Source of the DNA: Bacteroides helcogenes P 36-108
GTDB taxonomy: Bacteria > Bacteroidota > Bacteroidia > Bacteroidales > Bacteroidaceae
Assembly (NCBI RefSeq): GCF_000186225.1
Contig: NC_014933.1
Coordinates: 2,108,001-2,172,000, forward strand
Length of the DNA: 64,000 nt
Direction of reading: 5' to 3'
A program made the position numbers and the translations under genes. Below are positions 10,780 to 19,747 of this stretch, piece by piece. Numbering within the stretch: position 1 is the first letter of the stretch; every line of letters begins with the position of its first letter. The notes beneath the pieces are model-generated. The model did not search any database. It saw only the letters and a program-made list of their open reading frames with translations, and had not been told where the DNA came from.

Positions 10780-12630
10780 TTATAATTCAATGACGAGTGA
10801 TTCTCTCGGCCCCATTTTCAGTTCTTTATCGAAGAGAATGGTTTTGCCGCTGAGGATGTCTTTCCCCTGTTTGCTATCTTTCAATATTTCTTTGTAGAAT
10901 TTCAGAGGCAGTATTGTTTCAGTGTCTGCACCATTCAGCATCACGAATACTGTTTTGTCCTTATATTGGCGTGCATAGGCATATACACCGTTCTGTACCA
11001 TAAATTGAATCATATTTCCTTTGGCTATGATGTCATTTCCTTTGCGCCAGTTCAATATTGTTTTGTAGAAGTTGTAGCAATCGTTTTGCAGTTTGCTGCG
11101 TCCTTCGGCTGTAAGGGCGGTTGTTTTGTCGCTGCTCCATCCTCCGGGGAAGTCTTTGCGTACATATCCGTCACTTTGGCTTTTCACCCCGTTCATCATG
11201 ATCTCTGTTCCGTAGTAAAGTTGCGGAATGCGGCGTGTCGTGAGCAGTAAGGTAGAGGCTTGTTTCAGCATTGGCAGATTGTCGCTTTCTCCCAGAAAAC
11301 GGTCTGTATCGTGGTTTTCGATGAAGGCCAGTACGGAAGCCGGGTTGGGATAAAGGAAGTCATAAACGAAATTGTTGTATATGCGGTCCAGCCCTTTGAA
11401 CCAAGTTTCGGTCTGTTCTGTTTTGGCAGTATTGATTTTGTCGAAGAAGCTGAAGTCCATAACAGTTTTCAGGTTGCTGTTTTTGGGGGCGGATAGTTCG
11501 GAATCCTTCTGCCACCATGCAGTGTAGGCGGGTTCTGTGACCCAGGTTTCACCTACGGTGTTATAATTGGGATATTCTTCGTTCAGTTCTTTCATCCAGT
11601 TGCTCATGGCGTCATAGTCTGCATACGGATAAGTATCCATACGAATGCCGTCGATGTCGGCATATTCAATCCACCAAAAGCTGTTCTGAACCAGATAACG
11701 GTAAACATGCGGGTTCTTTTGGTTAAGATCGGGCATGGCTGTTACAAACCATCCGTCATTCATCTGGTCGAAATCATAGTTGGAAGTATATGGATCGACA
11801 TGTGGTGTGAGTTTGAATGATGTCTGCACAAAGTTTTTCTCATGATCCGGATTGTTGAACCAGTCTTTGGATGGCATGTCTTTAATCCATGCATGTTCTA
11901 CGCCACAATGGTTGAATATCATGTCCATTACAATCTTGATGCCGCGTGCATGAGATTTTTCAATCAGTTGTCTGTATTCTTCATTTGTTCCGAAACGCGG
12001 GTCCACCCTGTAATAATCGGTGGTGGCATAGCCATGATAAGAACCTCCGGTCATGTTGTTTTCCAGTACCGGGGTGAACCAGAGAGCTGTTACACCGAGG
12101 TCGGAAAAGTAATCGAGATGCTGTCCGATGCCTGCAAGATCGCCTCCGTGACGTGCATTAGGATCATTACGATCTACTTTGTATTCGGCCATTCCGTCAA
12201 TCTGGTCGTTGTCGGGATTACCGTTGGCAAAGCGATCGGGCATCAGCAGATACAATGCGTCGGAAGCATCGAAGCCTTTGTGTTCGCAGCCTTTCTTAGC
12301 GCGTTTTTTCAGCTCGTATTCTCTGACAAGTTTCTTTTTGCCTTCGGTGAAAGTGAGGACTATTTTTCCCGGTTTCACATTCTTGTCCAGTTTCAGATAT
12401 ACCAGCAGGTAGTTGTTGCTTTCCAGTTTTACTGTACTGCTTAATGAGACGCCGGGATAGCTGACGGATGCCGTGGCATTGCCGATGCCCTCACCATATA
12501 CCATTAGCTGAAGCTCAGGATTCTGCATCCCGGCATACCAGAACGGAGGGTCAATTTTATTCACATTCATAGCTGCATAAGTGCTTAGGGAGAGTAGAAT
12601 TGCTCCAAGGATAGAAAAAACTTTTCTCAT
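10780..12630 (-). CDS. GH13 alpha-amylase family enzyme (SusA/neopullulanase or cyclomaltodextrinase type)
   Basis: This 616-residue, signal-peptide-bearing enzyme (MRKVFSILGAILLSLSTYAA) has an N-terminal beta domain of the cyclomaltodextrinase type (about residues 22-110), a catalytic barrel and a C-terminal beta domain. Catalytic residues are visible: the nucleophile in GIRMDTYPYAD, the acid/base in VGETWVTEP, and the transition-state Asp in FIENHDTDRF; DMIFNHCG is the first GH13 motif. Length and layout match SusA of the starch system, but no SusB-G genes surround it here. I infer periplasmic cleavage of maltooligosaccharides, cyclodextrins or pullulan. A truncated GH97 gene lies 9.5 kb away. 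Confidence 0.92.
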   Translation of the reverse strand: MRKVFSILGAILLSLSTYAAMNVNKIDPPFWYAGMQNPELQLMVYGEGIGNATASVSYPGVSLSSTVKLESNNYLLVYLKLDKNVKPGKIVLTFTEGKKKLVREYELKKRAKKGCEHKGFDASDALYLLMPDRFANGNPDNDQIDGMAEYKVDRNDPNARHGGDLAGIGQHLDYFSDLGVTALWFTPVLENNMTGGSYHGYATTDYYRVDPRFGTNEEYRQLIEKSHARGIKIVMDMIFNHCGVEHAWIKDMPSKDWFNNPDHEKNFVQTSFKLTPHVDPYTSNYDFDQMNDGWFVTAMPDLNQKNPHVYRYLVQNSFWWIEYADIDGIRMDTYPYADYDAMSNWMKELNEEYPNYNTVGETWVTEPAYTAWWQKDSELSAPKNSNLKTVMDFSFFDKINTAKTEQTETWFKGLDRIYNNFVYDFLYPNPASVLAFIENHDTDRFLGESDNLPMLKQASTLLLTTRRIPQLYYGTEIMMNGVKSQSDGYVRKDFPGGWSSDKTTALTAEGRSKLQNDCYNFYKTILNWRKGNDIIAKGNMIQFMVQNGVYAYARQYKDKTVFVMLNGADTETILPLKFYKEILKDSKQGKDILSGKTILFDKELKMGPRESLVIEL

Positions 12631-12671
12631 GATAGTAACTTTACGGTTAATTTTCTGCTAATTTAAAACAA

Positions 12672-12702
12672 TTAGCGGAGAAACAAGCTGTTTCTCCGCT
12701 AA
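12672..12702 (-). terminator. Terminator after TPR gene
   Basis: TTAGCGGAGAAAC pairs perfectly with GTTTCTCCGCTAA around 5 bases. On the minus strand it is followed by TTGTTTT. It isolates the TPR gene from the GH13 gene downstream. Confidence 0.88.
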
Positions 12703-12747
12703 CTATACCTTATTATATTATGCAAACGTTTTCTGTAACCGGATAAA

Positions 12748-14076
12748 CTATTCTTTTTCTGTCTCACCTTTGAAGAACTTCTCTTCTTTTCTTTTTTTCC
12801 TGATATCGTTCAGCCATGTTTCGGCAGCATTATATCTGTTGTTTTCCCCAATAATAGGAACACCGTCTTCGTCCACTTCTTGTTCCTGCTTTTCTTTGGG
12901 GCGGGTGTCGAGGTAGGCTTCCAGACATTGTTCGGCTTTGGGGATATTCTTCAAGCGATAATAGTAGATGAAGGCGGCATCATAAAGCAGCTTGTGTTTG
13001 TTCCGGTCATATTCTTTATATTGTTCCAGAATAGCATTTGCTTGCTCTTTGTACATGTTTGCCATTTTGTAGCAATCTACTAATCCTACATATAGACGTG
13101 TCATGATACTGTCACTGGGCATGGCGATATTGACTGCATTTTCCAGATACTTTACGCCTTCCTTTTTCCATGAGGTTTTGGAACAGGCACGTCCCAAATA
13201 ATAGAGTACGTTGATATTGGTATCGTCATCCTTGAGTGCTCTTTCCAGCAGGTCATGTGCCGGATAAAAGTCCTCGATGGCATAGTGGCTGATTCCGGCA
13301 TAAAAGCAGGTTTGAAAACTGCTGTCTTTTTCTTGCAGCAGGTGTTCATATCTCTGTATTGCCTCTGTATAGTCTTTGTTTAGGCAGTAGGCTTGTGCAT
13401 TGACCCGGTTGACGAGTATGTTGGTGGAATCGATGGCACGATATTTTTCTGTCGTTTCTATGGCGTCTTCATATTGGCCGCCGGCAACATAGATGTTTCC
13501 GAGTTTGGCAACCGATAGATAGTCTTCAGGATATCTTCTCTGTATGTCCTGATAAGCTTCTATTACCTGTGCAATTTGGGTATTGTCGTAAACTTGTCCC
13601 ATACTTTCAGCCCTGAGATGCAGCACAAAGGCAGAGCTGTCTTTCTCAGCCAGTGCATTGCTTTCTTGCAGGGATTCATTGTATCTCTTCATGCTCATCA
13701 ACATGCTGATGTATTGCAGGCGTGCATATTTATTGTCTGGATTTAATTTTAATGCGTTTTGGTAGTAGCTTAGTGCCTCTTTGGATTTGGCAAGAGACTT
13801 GCAGCATTCGGCGGCCTCAATATAGGCACGTGGATTGAGTGAGTCTTGCATTGCAATTTCCTGGAATACTTGTAAGGCCTTACCATTGTCTCCCAGTCCT
13901 TTTAAGGCTTTTCCCTTTTGATACAGCAGGGGGACAGTCGGTATTTCTTGTTCAATAAGTGACAATGCTGTTTCATAGTCATAATTGGTCATTGCTTCTT
14001 GAATAGGATTGGTGTTTTGTGCTGTCAATAAAGAGCAACAGGCATTGAGGCATAAGGAGATAATAAGTTTTCTCAT
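12748..14076 (-). CDS. Secreted tetratricopeptide-repeat protein
   Basis: This 442-residue protein has a signal peptide ending near LLTAQN and at least six TPR-like units with the usual A-x-x-x-A spacing (for example SLNPRAYIEAAECCKSLAKS, ALSYYQNALKLNPDNKYARL, VLYYLGRACSKTSWKKEGVK). The C-terminus is charged (KKRKEEKFFKGETEKE). TPR repeats usually mediate protein contacts; no catalytic domain is seen. It is probably periplasmic. It sits downstream of the mmd operon but is cut off from it by a terminator. Confidence 0.85.
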   Translation of the reverse strand: MRKLIISLCLNACCSLLTAQNTNPIQEAMTNYDYETALSLIEQEIPTVPLLYQKGKALKGLGDNGKALQVFQEIAMQDSLNPRAYIEAAECCKSLAKSKEALSYYQNALKLNPDNKYARLQYISMLMSMKRYNESLQESNALAEKDSSAFVLHLRAESMGQVYDNTQIAQVIEAYQDIQRRYPEDYLSVAKLGNIYVAGGQYEDAIETTEKYRAIDSTNILVNRVNAQAYCLNKDYTEAIQRYEHLLQEKDSSFQTCFYAGISHYAIEDFYPAHDLLERALKDDDTNINVLYYLGRACSKTSWKKEGVKYLENAVNIAMPSDSIMTRLYVGLVDCYKMANMYKEQANAILEQYKEYDRNKHKLLYDAAFIYYYRLKNIPKAEQCLEAYLDTRPKEKQEQEVDEDGVPIIGENNRYNAAETWLNDIRKKRKEEKFFKGETEKE

Positions 14077-14165
14077 ACTGTATTAGCTTTTATTTGTCGT
14101 TAAACTGAGTGCAAGTTACTAAAAATATCGTATTTACGAAACGATCGTAAGCTGTTTTGGATAGA

Positions 14166-14198
14166 TTAACAAAACAGCCCCTTCCATGGAAGAGGCTG
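14166..14198 (-). terminator. Terminator of the mmd operon
   Basis: On the minus strand CAGCCTCTTCC / GGAAGGGGCTG is followed by TTTTGTT, about 50 bases past the stop codon of the beta subunit. Confidence 0.85.
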
Positions 14199-14247
14199 CA
14201 ATAACTGACTGAAGCTATGTTCAATCCAATGTATGTAATATATGTGT

Positions 14248-15417
14248 TTACATCAGGAATCCTAACAGAATACCTGCTGCTACGGCAGAGCCGATTACGC
14301 CTGCCACATTCGGTCCCATGGCGTGCATCAGCAGATAGTTGGTCGGATCATATTCCAGACCTACCACTTGTGAGATGCGGGCCGAGTCGGGCACGGCAGA
14401 TACGCCGGCATTGCCTATCAGTGGGTTGATCTTGTTGTCTTTCTTCAGGAAAAGATTGAAAATCTTGACGAAGATTACACCGGAGGCTGTTGCGATGACG
14501 AAGGACAGTGCTCCGAGGGCAAAGATCTTGATCGAGTCAAATGTCAGGAACTCCGATGCCTGCGTGGAAGCACCCACGGTCAGACCGAGCAAAATGGTGA
14601 TAGTATCAATCAGCGGACCACTGGCAGTATTTGCCAGGCGGCGTGTCACACCGCTTTCTTTCAGCAGATTGCCGAAGAACAGCATACCCAGCAACGGCAG
14701 GCCGGAGGGTACAAGGAAAGTGGTGAGCAGCAGGCCGATGATAGGGAACATCACTTTTTCCGTATGAGACACTACGCGCGGCGGTTTCATGCGGATTACG
14801 CGTTCGTGCTTTGTGGTGAGCCAGCGCATAATGGGGGGCTGGATTACCGGAACCAGTGCCATGTACGAATAGGCCGATACCGCAATGGCTCCCATCAGAT
14901 TGGGGGCAAGCTTGGACGACAAGAAGATGGCTGTCGGTCCGTCGGCTCCTCCGATAATGCCGATTGCACCGGCTTGCATCGGGTCGAATCCCATTTTGAG
15001 GGCTATCATATAGGCGCCGAAGATTCCGAATTGGGCGGCAGCGCCAACCAGCATCAACTTTGGGTTCGAGATTAGGGCAGAGAAGTCCGTCATTGCGCCG
15101 ATACCCAGGAAGATGAGGGGCGGATACCATCCCGAAGTCACTCCCTGATACAAAATGTTGAGTACAGAGCCTTCCTCATAGATGCCGACTTTCAGTCCGG
15201 CTTCCATATTGAAAGGAATATTGCCGATCAGCATACCGAAACCTATAGGAATCAGTAGCATCGGCTCAAATTCCTTGGCAACGGCCAAGTATATGAAAAA
15301 CAAGCCTACCAGCAGCATTACTACGTGTCCCACCGTTGCATTGGCGAAGCCCGTATATGTCCAGAAATCGGCGAGGTTGTTTCCTAAGAATGTGATAAAA
15401 TCTCCCATATTATTCAA
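14248..15417 (-). CDS. Sodium-translocating decarboxylase beta subunit (OadB/MmdB family)
   Basis: This 389-residue integral membrane protein is the Na+ pump subunit of biotin-dependent decarboxylases. It has about nine hydrophobic segments and the family signatures IGIIGGADGPTAIFLSSKLAP, with the conserved Asp in the membrane, and GLTVGASTQASEFL. It couples decarboxylation of carboxybiotin to Na+ export. It overlaps the biotin-carrier gene by 8 bases and is the last gene of the operon, whose alpha subunit identifies the substrate as methylmalonyl-CoA. Confidence 0.95.
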   Translation of the reverse strand: MNNMGDFITFLGNNLADFWTYTGFANATVGHVVMLLVGLFFIYLAVAKEFEPMLLIPIGFGMLIGNIPFNMEAGLKVGIYEEGSVLNILYQGVTSGWYPPLIFLGIGAMTDFSALISNPKLMLVGAAAQFGIFGAYMIALKMGFDPMQAGAIGIIGGADGPTAIFLSSKLAPNLMGAIAVSAYSYMALVPVIQPPIMRWLTTKHERVIRMKPPRVVSHTEKVMFPIIGLLLTTFLVPSGLPLLGMLFFGNLLKESGVTRRLANTASGPLIDTITILLGLTVGASTQASEFLTFDSIKIFALGALSFVIATASGVIFVKIFNLFLKKDNKINPLIGNAGVSAVPDSARISQVVGLEYDPTNYLLMHAMGPNVAGVIGSAVAAGILLGFLM

Positions 15418-15844
15418 TAATTACGAGGTCAGTACCTTCGAGAACGGAGTCCCCTTTACTTACATTGATGGCGGTGATTTTTCCGTCTTTGTCGGCATTG
15501 ATGCTGTTTTCCATCTTCATGGCCTCCAAGATGATGACAAGCTGTCCCTTCTTCACCGTGTCACCCACACTTACTTTGATGTCGAGGATTACCCCCGGAA
15601 GTGGTGACTTCACGCCCGATTTCCCGGCAGGGGCGGCAGACGGTCTGCTTACGGGAGTGACGGGGGCTGCCGGTGCGGCTGCTGCCGGACGGACTACCGG
15701 TTTGACGGGGGCGGCTTTGGGCTTCTGCTCCATTTCAACATTATACGGAGTGCCGTTCACTTCCACATGAGCGATATTTTCTTCAATATCTCCAATGGTA
15801 ACCTTATATAAGTTACCGTTAATCTTATATTTATATTCTTTCAT
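15410..15844 (-). CDS. Biotin carboxyl carrier subunit of methylmalonyl-CoA decarboxylase
   Basis: This 144-residue carrier has an N-terminal region of about 45 residues, a flexible Pro/Ala linker (about residues 45-75), and a C-terminal biotinyl domain with the biotinylation motif EAMKMEN. It carries CO2 from the carboxyltransferase (alpha) to the membrane beta subunit. The overlap with the beta gene suggests coupled translation. Confidence 0.95.
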   Translation of the reverse strand: MKEYKYKINGNLYKVTIGDIEENIAHVEVNGTPYNVEMEQKPKAAPVKPVVRPAAAAPAAPVTPVSRPSAAPAGKSGVKSPLPGVILDIKVSVGDTVKKGQLVIILEAMKMENSINADKDGKITAINVSKGDSVLEGTDLVIIE

Positions 15845-15871
15845 CGTTTTATCTTTTTAGTCAGGGTAACT

Positions 15872-16804
15872 TTACTTTCTGTGAGGAGTTTCACGCAGTG
15901 TGTAAATCTTTGAACTCCAAGGTGAGTAGCTGCGTTTTACGCGGGTGATGGTGAGCACCGTATCTTCCACATCGTGCACATCGCTCTGCATTTCATGCAT
16001 GGCCATGGCGATGGCGGCAAAGACTTCACCGGGGGCTTCACCGAGTGCTTTTTCCTTGGCTTCCTGTTTGTCCGTGATGCCTTTGGCTTTCATGGCGTTT
16101 CGCTTGCTGAGGCTGACAGATATCTTTCCGACAATCTTGAATGAGATATAGAGCAGTATCAATCCGCAGAACACTACGCTCATGGCAGAAATGGACATAC
16201 CGATACCTACACTGTCATGTTCCTCGAACTTCTCCATTTTGGCATTGCTGTCAATAGTCTTGTTGTTGGTGCTTGGAGTGACATATTTTTCGGCACTTCC
16301 GCCTTTCACTTCCCATTCGTTAGCAGCGTCGCTGACGCGTGCATAAGACTGGTTGGCCTTGAGCGCACGGGCAGGTACTGTTATCTGGTCGAGCAGTTTC
16401 TTGCCGGAATCATACAGGCCGATCCAGTTGTCATTCAAGGAATCCAGTTTGAAATTGGTGTGGAATGTGCCTCGTCTCGGCTCTCCGTCGGCCCAAAACA
16501 GAGCGTGTTGGCGAGGTTTTACCAATGTCAGAATGTCACCTTTAGGGATGAAATAGCTGAGTGTGTCACCCGGTTGGCTGCTAAACTTCAGATAGCAGCC
16601 TGCGAGGTCGGCACTGCCGTATGATTTGTTGAATATTTCAATCCATGCGCTGTGCACGCCATAGTCATCCTGAAAGTTGCTCTGGTTATCAATCAGCACT
16701 TCATTCAGCAATAACTTGGTGTTTGACTTCTGTTCTCCGCAGGAAGTACAGAGGCCCAGCGCCAGTATCAGTGAAAGAAATATTCCAGTTCTTGTTTTAT
16801 TCAT
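15872..16804 (-). CDS. Lamin-tail-domain/OadG fusion lipoprotein, decarboxylase gamma-like subunit
   Basis: This 310-residue protein sits where the small OadG/gamma subunit is expected. It starts with a lipoprotein signal (LILALGLCTSC, Cys near residue 22). A lamin-tail-like beta domain follows (about residues 30-170: LLLNEVLIDNQS, SAWIEIFNKS, DLAGCYLKFS, NWIGLYDSGKKLLDQI). One membrane helix (MSISAMSVVFCGLILLYISF) and a charged cytoplasmic tail come last. OadG is normally about 80-100 residues: one helix and a tail. The extra domain would sit outside the inner membrane. Its role is unknown; anchoring or assembly of the pump is an inference. Confidence 0.8.
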   Translation of the reverse strand: MNKTRTGIFLSLILALGLCTSCGEQKSNTKLLLNEVLIDNQSNFQDDYGVHSAWIEIFNKSYGSADLAGCYLKFSSQPGDTLSYFIPKGDILTLVKPRQHALFWADGEPRRGTFHTNFKLDSLNDNWIGLYDSGKKLLDQITVPARALKANQSYARVSDAANEWEVKGGSAEKYVTPSTNNKTIDSNAKMEKFEEHDSVGIGMSISAMSVVFCGLILLYISFKIVGKISVSLSKRNAMKAKGITDKQEAKEKALGEAPGEVFAAIAMAMHEMQSDVHDVEDTVLTITRVKRSYSPWSSKIYTLRETPHRK

Positions 16805-16830
16805 AAATCTTGAATTTTGATTTTTAATTC

Positions 16831-18384
16831 TTAAAGAGGAATATTGCCATGCTTCTTGGCCGGATTGGTCAATTTCTTGGTTTGCAACTGCTGCAAGGCG
16901 CGGATAATGCGGAAGCGCGTGTTGCGCGGCTCAATCACATCGTCAATGTAGCCATATTTGGCTGCATTATAAGGATTGGCGAACAATTTGGTGTATTCGG
17001 CTTCTTTCTCGGCGAGGAATTGAGCCGGATTTTCTTGATCCTTTGCTTCGCGTGCATACAATACCTCTACGGCTCCCGCACCGCCCATTACGGCGATTTC
17101 AGCGGTTGGCCATGCGTAGTTCATGTCACCGCGGAGCTGCTTGCAGCTCATCACGATGTGCGAGCCACCGTATGACTTACGCAGGGTGACGGTCACTTTG
17201 GGTACGGTGGCTTCACCGTAAGCGTACAGCAACTTGGCTCCGTGCAGAATTACGCCGTTGTATTCCTGCCCTGTTCCGGGGAGGAAACCCGGTACATCCA
17301 CCAGTGATACGATGGGGATGTTGAAAGCATCACAGAAACGAACAAAGCGTGCAGCCTTGCGTGAGGCATTGCTGTCGAGCACACCTGCCAGATATTTCGG
17401 CTGGTTGGCCACGATGCCCACGGACTGGCCGTTGAAGCGTGCAAAGCCGATAATGATGTTCTTGGAATAATCTTTCTGGATTTCGAGGAATTCACCGTTG
17501 TCCACGATGGCGCCTATTACCTCGTACATATCATACGGCTTGTTAGGATTGTCGGGGATGATTTCATTCAAAGAATCTTCCAGACGGTCTATCGGGTCTG
17601 TGCAGTCCACGTATGGAGCTTCCTCCAGATTATTTTGCGGAATGTAACTCAGGAGTTTGCGAATCAAAGCCAAAGCTTCTTCTTCTGTCGAAGCGGTGAA
17701 GTGTGTGACGCCCGATTTGGTGGAGTGTACACTTGCGCCGCCTAAGTTTTCCTGAGACACGTCCTCGCCGGTTACAGTCTTCACTACTTTGGGGCCGGTA
17801 AGGAACATATAGGAAGTGCCTTCCATCATCAAAGTGAAATCCGTCAATGCGGGAGAGTAAACGGCTCCACCGGCGCACGGGCCGAAGATGCCGGAAATCT
17901 GTGGAATAACGCCGGAGGCGAGGATATTGCGTTGGAAGATTTCGGCAAATCCTGCCAGAGCATTGATGCCTTCCTGGATGCGTGCGCCGCCCGAGTCGTT
18001 GATTCCGATGCAAGGAGCACCCATCTTCATAGCCTGGTCCATGATCTTACATATTTTCAGTGCCATGGTTTCGGACAGAGAGCCGGCCGAAACGGTGAAG
18101 TCTTGTGCAAAGAGATATACTAAACGACCGTCAATGGTTCCGCAGCCGGTCACTACACCGTCACCGGGGTAGTGTTTCTTTTCCATGCCGAAGTTGGTGC
18201 ATCTGTGTTCAACGAACATGTCCATTTCCTCAAAACTGCCTTCGTCCAGAAGCATGGCTATGCGTTCGCGGGCTGTATATTTTCCTTTCTCGTGTTGCTT
18301 GGCAATCGCTTTTTCGCCGCCACCGATACGTGCCTCTGTGCGGCGGTCGATAAGTTCTTTGATTTTTTCAAGTTGATTACTCAT
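16831..18384 (-). CDS. mmdA: Methylmalonyl-CoA decarboxylase alpha subunit (carboxyltransferase)
   Basis: This 517-residue acyl-CoA carboxyltransferase belongs to the propionyl-CoA carboxylase beta/MmdA family. Visible signatures are [73 protein letters not shown] and [13 protein letters not shown]. It moves the carboxyl group of methylmalonyl-CoA onto the biotin carrier. The surrounding beta, carrier, OadG-like and epimerase genes point to the decarboxylase direction that yields propionyl-CoA and a Na+ gradient. A carboxylase role is less likely because no biotin carboxylase gene is present. Confidence 0.94.
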   Translation of the reverse strand: MSNQLEKIKELIDRRTEARIGGGEKAIAKQHEKGKYTARERIAMLLDEGSFEEMDMFVEHRCTNFGMEKKHYPGDGVVTGCGTIDGRLVYLFAQDFTVSAGSLSETMALKICKIMDQAMKMGAPCIGINDSGGARIQEGINALAGFAEIFQRNILASGVIPQISGIFGPCAGGAVYSPALTDFTLMMEGTSYMFLTGPKVVKTVTGEDVSQENLGGASVHSTKSGVTHFTASTEEEALALIRKLLSYIPQNNLEEAPYVDCTDPIDRLEDSLNEIIPDNPNKPYDMYEVIGAIVDNGEFLEIQKDYSKNIIIGFARFNGQSVGIVANQPKYLAGVLDSNASRKAARFVRFCDAFNIPIVSLVDVPGFLPGTGQEYNGVILHGAKLLYAYGEATVPKVTVTLRKSYGGSHIVMSCKQLRGDMNYAWPTAEIAVMGGAGAVEVLYAREAKDQENPAQFLAEKEAEYTKLFANPYNAAKYGYIDDVIEPRNTRFRIIRALQQLQTKKLTNPAKKHGNIPL

Positions 18385-18450
18385 CTTTATGTACTGTTTG
18401 GTTATTTACTGTTTACTGTATTAAGAGATTATGCCTTTTGTAGTGCGGAG

Positions 18451-18867
18451 CTATTCCGGTTTTTCGCAAAGTTCCGTCAATACCCCCAGGGTAGATTTCG
18501 GGTGCAGGAATGCAATGTTCAGCCCTTCGGCGCCTTTACGGGGAGCTTTGTCGATGAGGCGGATGCCTTCGGCTTCTATCGTTGCCAGCGCATTGGCCAC
18601 TCCGTCTTCAACGGCGAATGCCAGATGGTGCATCCCTCCGTTTCCATTGTTCTTTTCGATGAATTTGGCAATAGTGCTTTCAGGAGAAGTCGGCTCCAGT
18701 AATTCTATCTTTACATCGCCAACCTTTAGAAATGCAGTCCTTACTTTCTGGTCTTCAACAGTCTCGATGTTATAACACTTCAGACCTAAAACGTTTTCGT
18801 AATACGGCAGGGCTTCTTCAATGCTCTTGACGGCAATGCCCAGATGTTCAATGTGTGAAATCTTCAT
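18451..18867 (-). CDS. mce: Methylmalonyl-CoA epimerase
   Basis: This 138-residue vicinal-oxygen-chelate enzyme converts (R)- to (S)-methylmalonyl-CoA. Metal-binding and catalytic positions are visible in IEHLGIAVKSIEEALPYYE, KIELLEPTSPES and GGMHHLAFAVED. I chose the ATG at 18867 (MKISHIEHLG). A longer open frame to 18963 adds a hydrophobic, AT-rich extension not found in the family. It heads the operon mce-mmdA-oadG-like-carrier-beta, the final step of the succinate-to-propionate route. Confidence 0.96.
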   Translation of the reverse strand: MKISHIEHLGIAVKSIEEALPYYENVLGLKCYNIETVEDQKVRTAFLKVGDVKIELLEPTSPESTIAKFIEKNNGNGGMHHLAFAVEDGVANALATIEAEGIRLIDKAPRKGAEGLNIAFLHPKSTLGVLTELCEKPE

Positions 18868-19503
18868 AACTGTATAATTTATTATTGTTATAGAATCCTT
18901 TTTTAAGGCATAAAACAGCACAAAGAAAGAAAAATCTTCCTTAATAAAGAAATATTTCGTCAATTAATTCTTTGGGGATTGCGCTTGTAGCTTTGTGGCT
19001 GACATTTTTCAACTTTCGGCTTATATATTATATATAATGTAGCCGCCTACCTCTATATGGGCAATGGCTTGTCTCTATATTGGCAGTAAGTTGTCTCTAT
19101 ATGGGTAGCCCGTTCGGTGGAGCAAGTATCTATCGGATGGAATGCTGAAAGCCGGCAACTTCCTATTGAACCAATATTGCACTAAACGGCCGTTTTGTGT
19201 TATTATCTGTATTGTTTTCGCTATTAAACGGCTTTTCGTGGTAATTTTTATTTATCTATTAATTCCGATGAATCCGTATTTATTTTGATTTTATAACCTA
19301 TGTTTTCCTTGTTGAATATTTGGTTTGTCTGTTTTAAAAATATATACTAATATGGCTTTAGTCTCTCTGTTTTTCATGTTTCATCTATTGATTTATGAAA
19401 TGTTTTTTAAGAAAACTGATTGACTTTGTAATGGTTTTCAGTGACAAAAAATAAGCTTTTTATATGAAACTTACTTTTTTACCGATAAATTATTTATATT
19501 TTC
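18868..19503. other. AT-rich intergenic region between divergent mce and coiled-coil lipoprotein genes
   Basis: About 640 bases with no supportable gene. It holds the presumed mmd operon promoter (no clear consensus found), a 22-base tandem repeat at 19051-19116, and long AT-rich stretches towards the lipoprotein promoter. Confidence 0.7.
19051..19116. repeat. Three tandem copies of a 22-base unit
   Basis: Units at 19051, 19073 and 19095 each begin CTCTATATgGGc or a close variant; the first two end in TTGT, and the third decays after its first 12 bases. The constant period of 22 bases is about two helical turns. Confidence 0.75.
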
Positions 19504-19534
19504 ATTGCATATTAAATTATTGTTTTTATATTTG
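19504..19534 (+). promoter_or_regulatory. Promoter of the lipoprotein-OmpA operon
   Basis: ATTG, 19 bases, then TATATTTG. This is a near-consensus Bacteroides promoter and leaves an untranslated leader of about 205 bases before the start codon at 19748/19754. Confidence 0.65.
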
Positions 19535-19747
19535 TGGGCGTATAAACGAATAATAGTTAAATGATGAATTTTATATCTGAAAATAAAGTTAATGAACTAT
19601 CAAGTAAAAAAGATTGCTATAATATGAACTATTTGGCTTTATTTTGTACTATTGTATCAATTCAGATGTCTATCTTAATTTATCGGATATCCTTTCCCAA
19701 AAGGAAGTATCATATTTTACATTTACATTTTACTAATACAAAATTTA

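Noticed and set aside
11842..12444. 200-codon frame on the plus strand within the GH13 gene
   Set aside because: The minus strand carries intact GH13 catalytic motifs through this interval; the plus frame is a shadow.
16831..18384. Interpretation of mmdA as propionyl-CoA carboxylase beta
   Set aside because: A biotin carboxylase subunit is missing, whereas the Na+ pump beta subunit and epimerase are in the operon, which favours decarboxylation.
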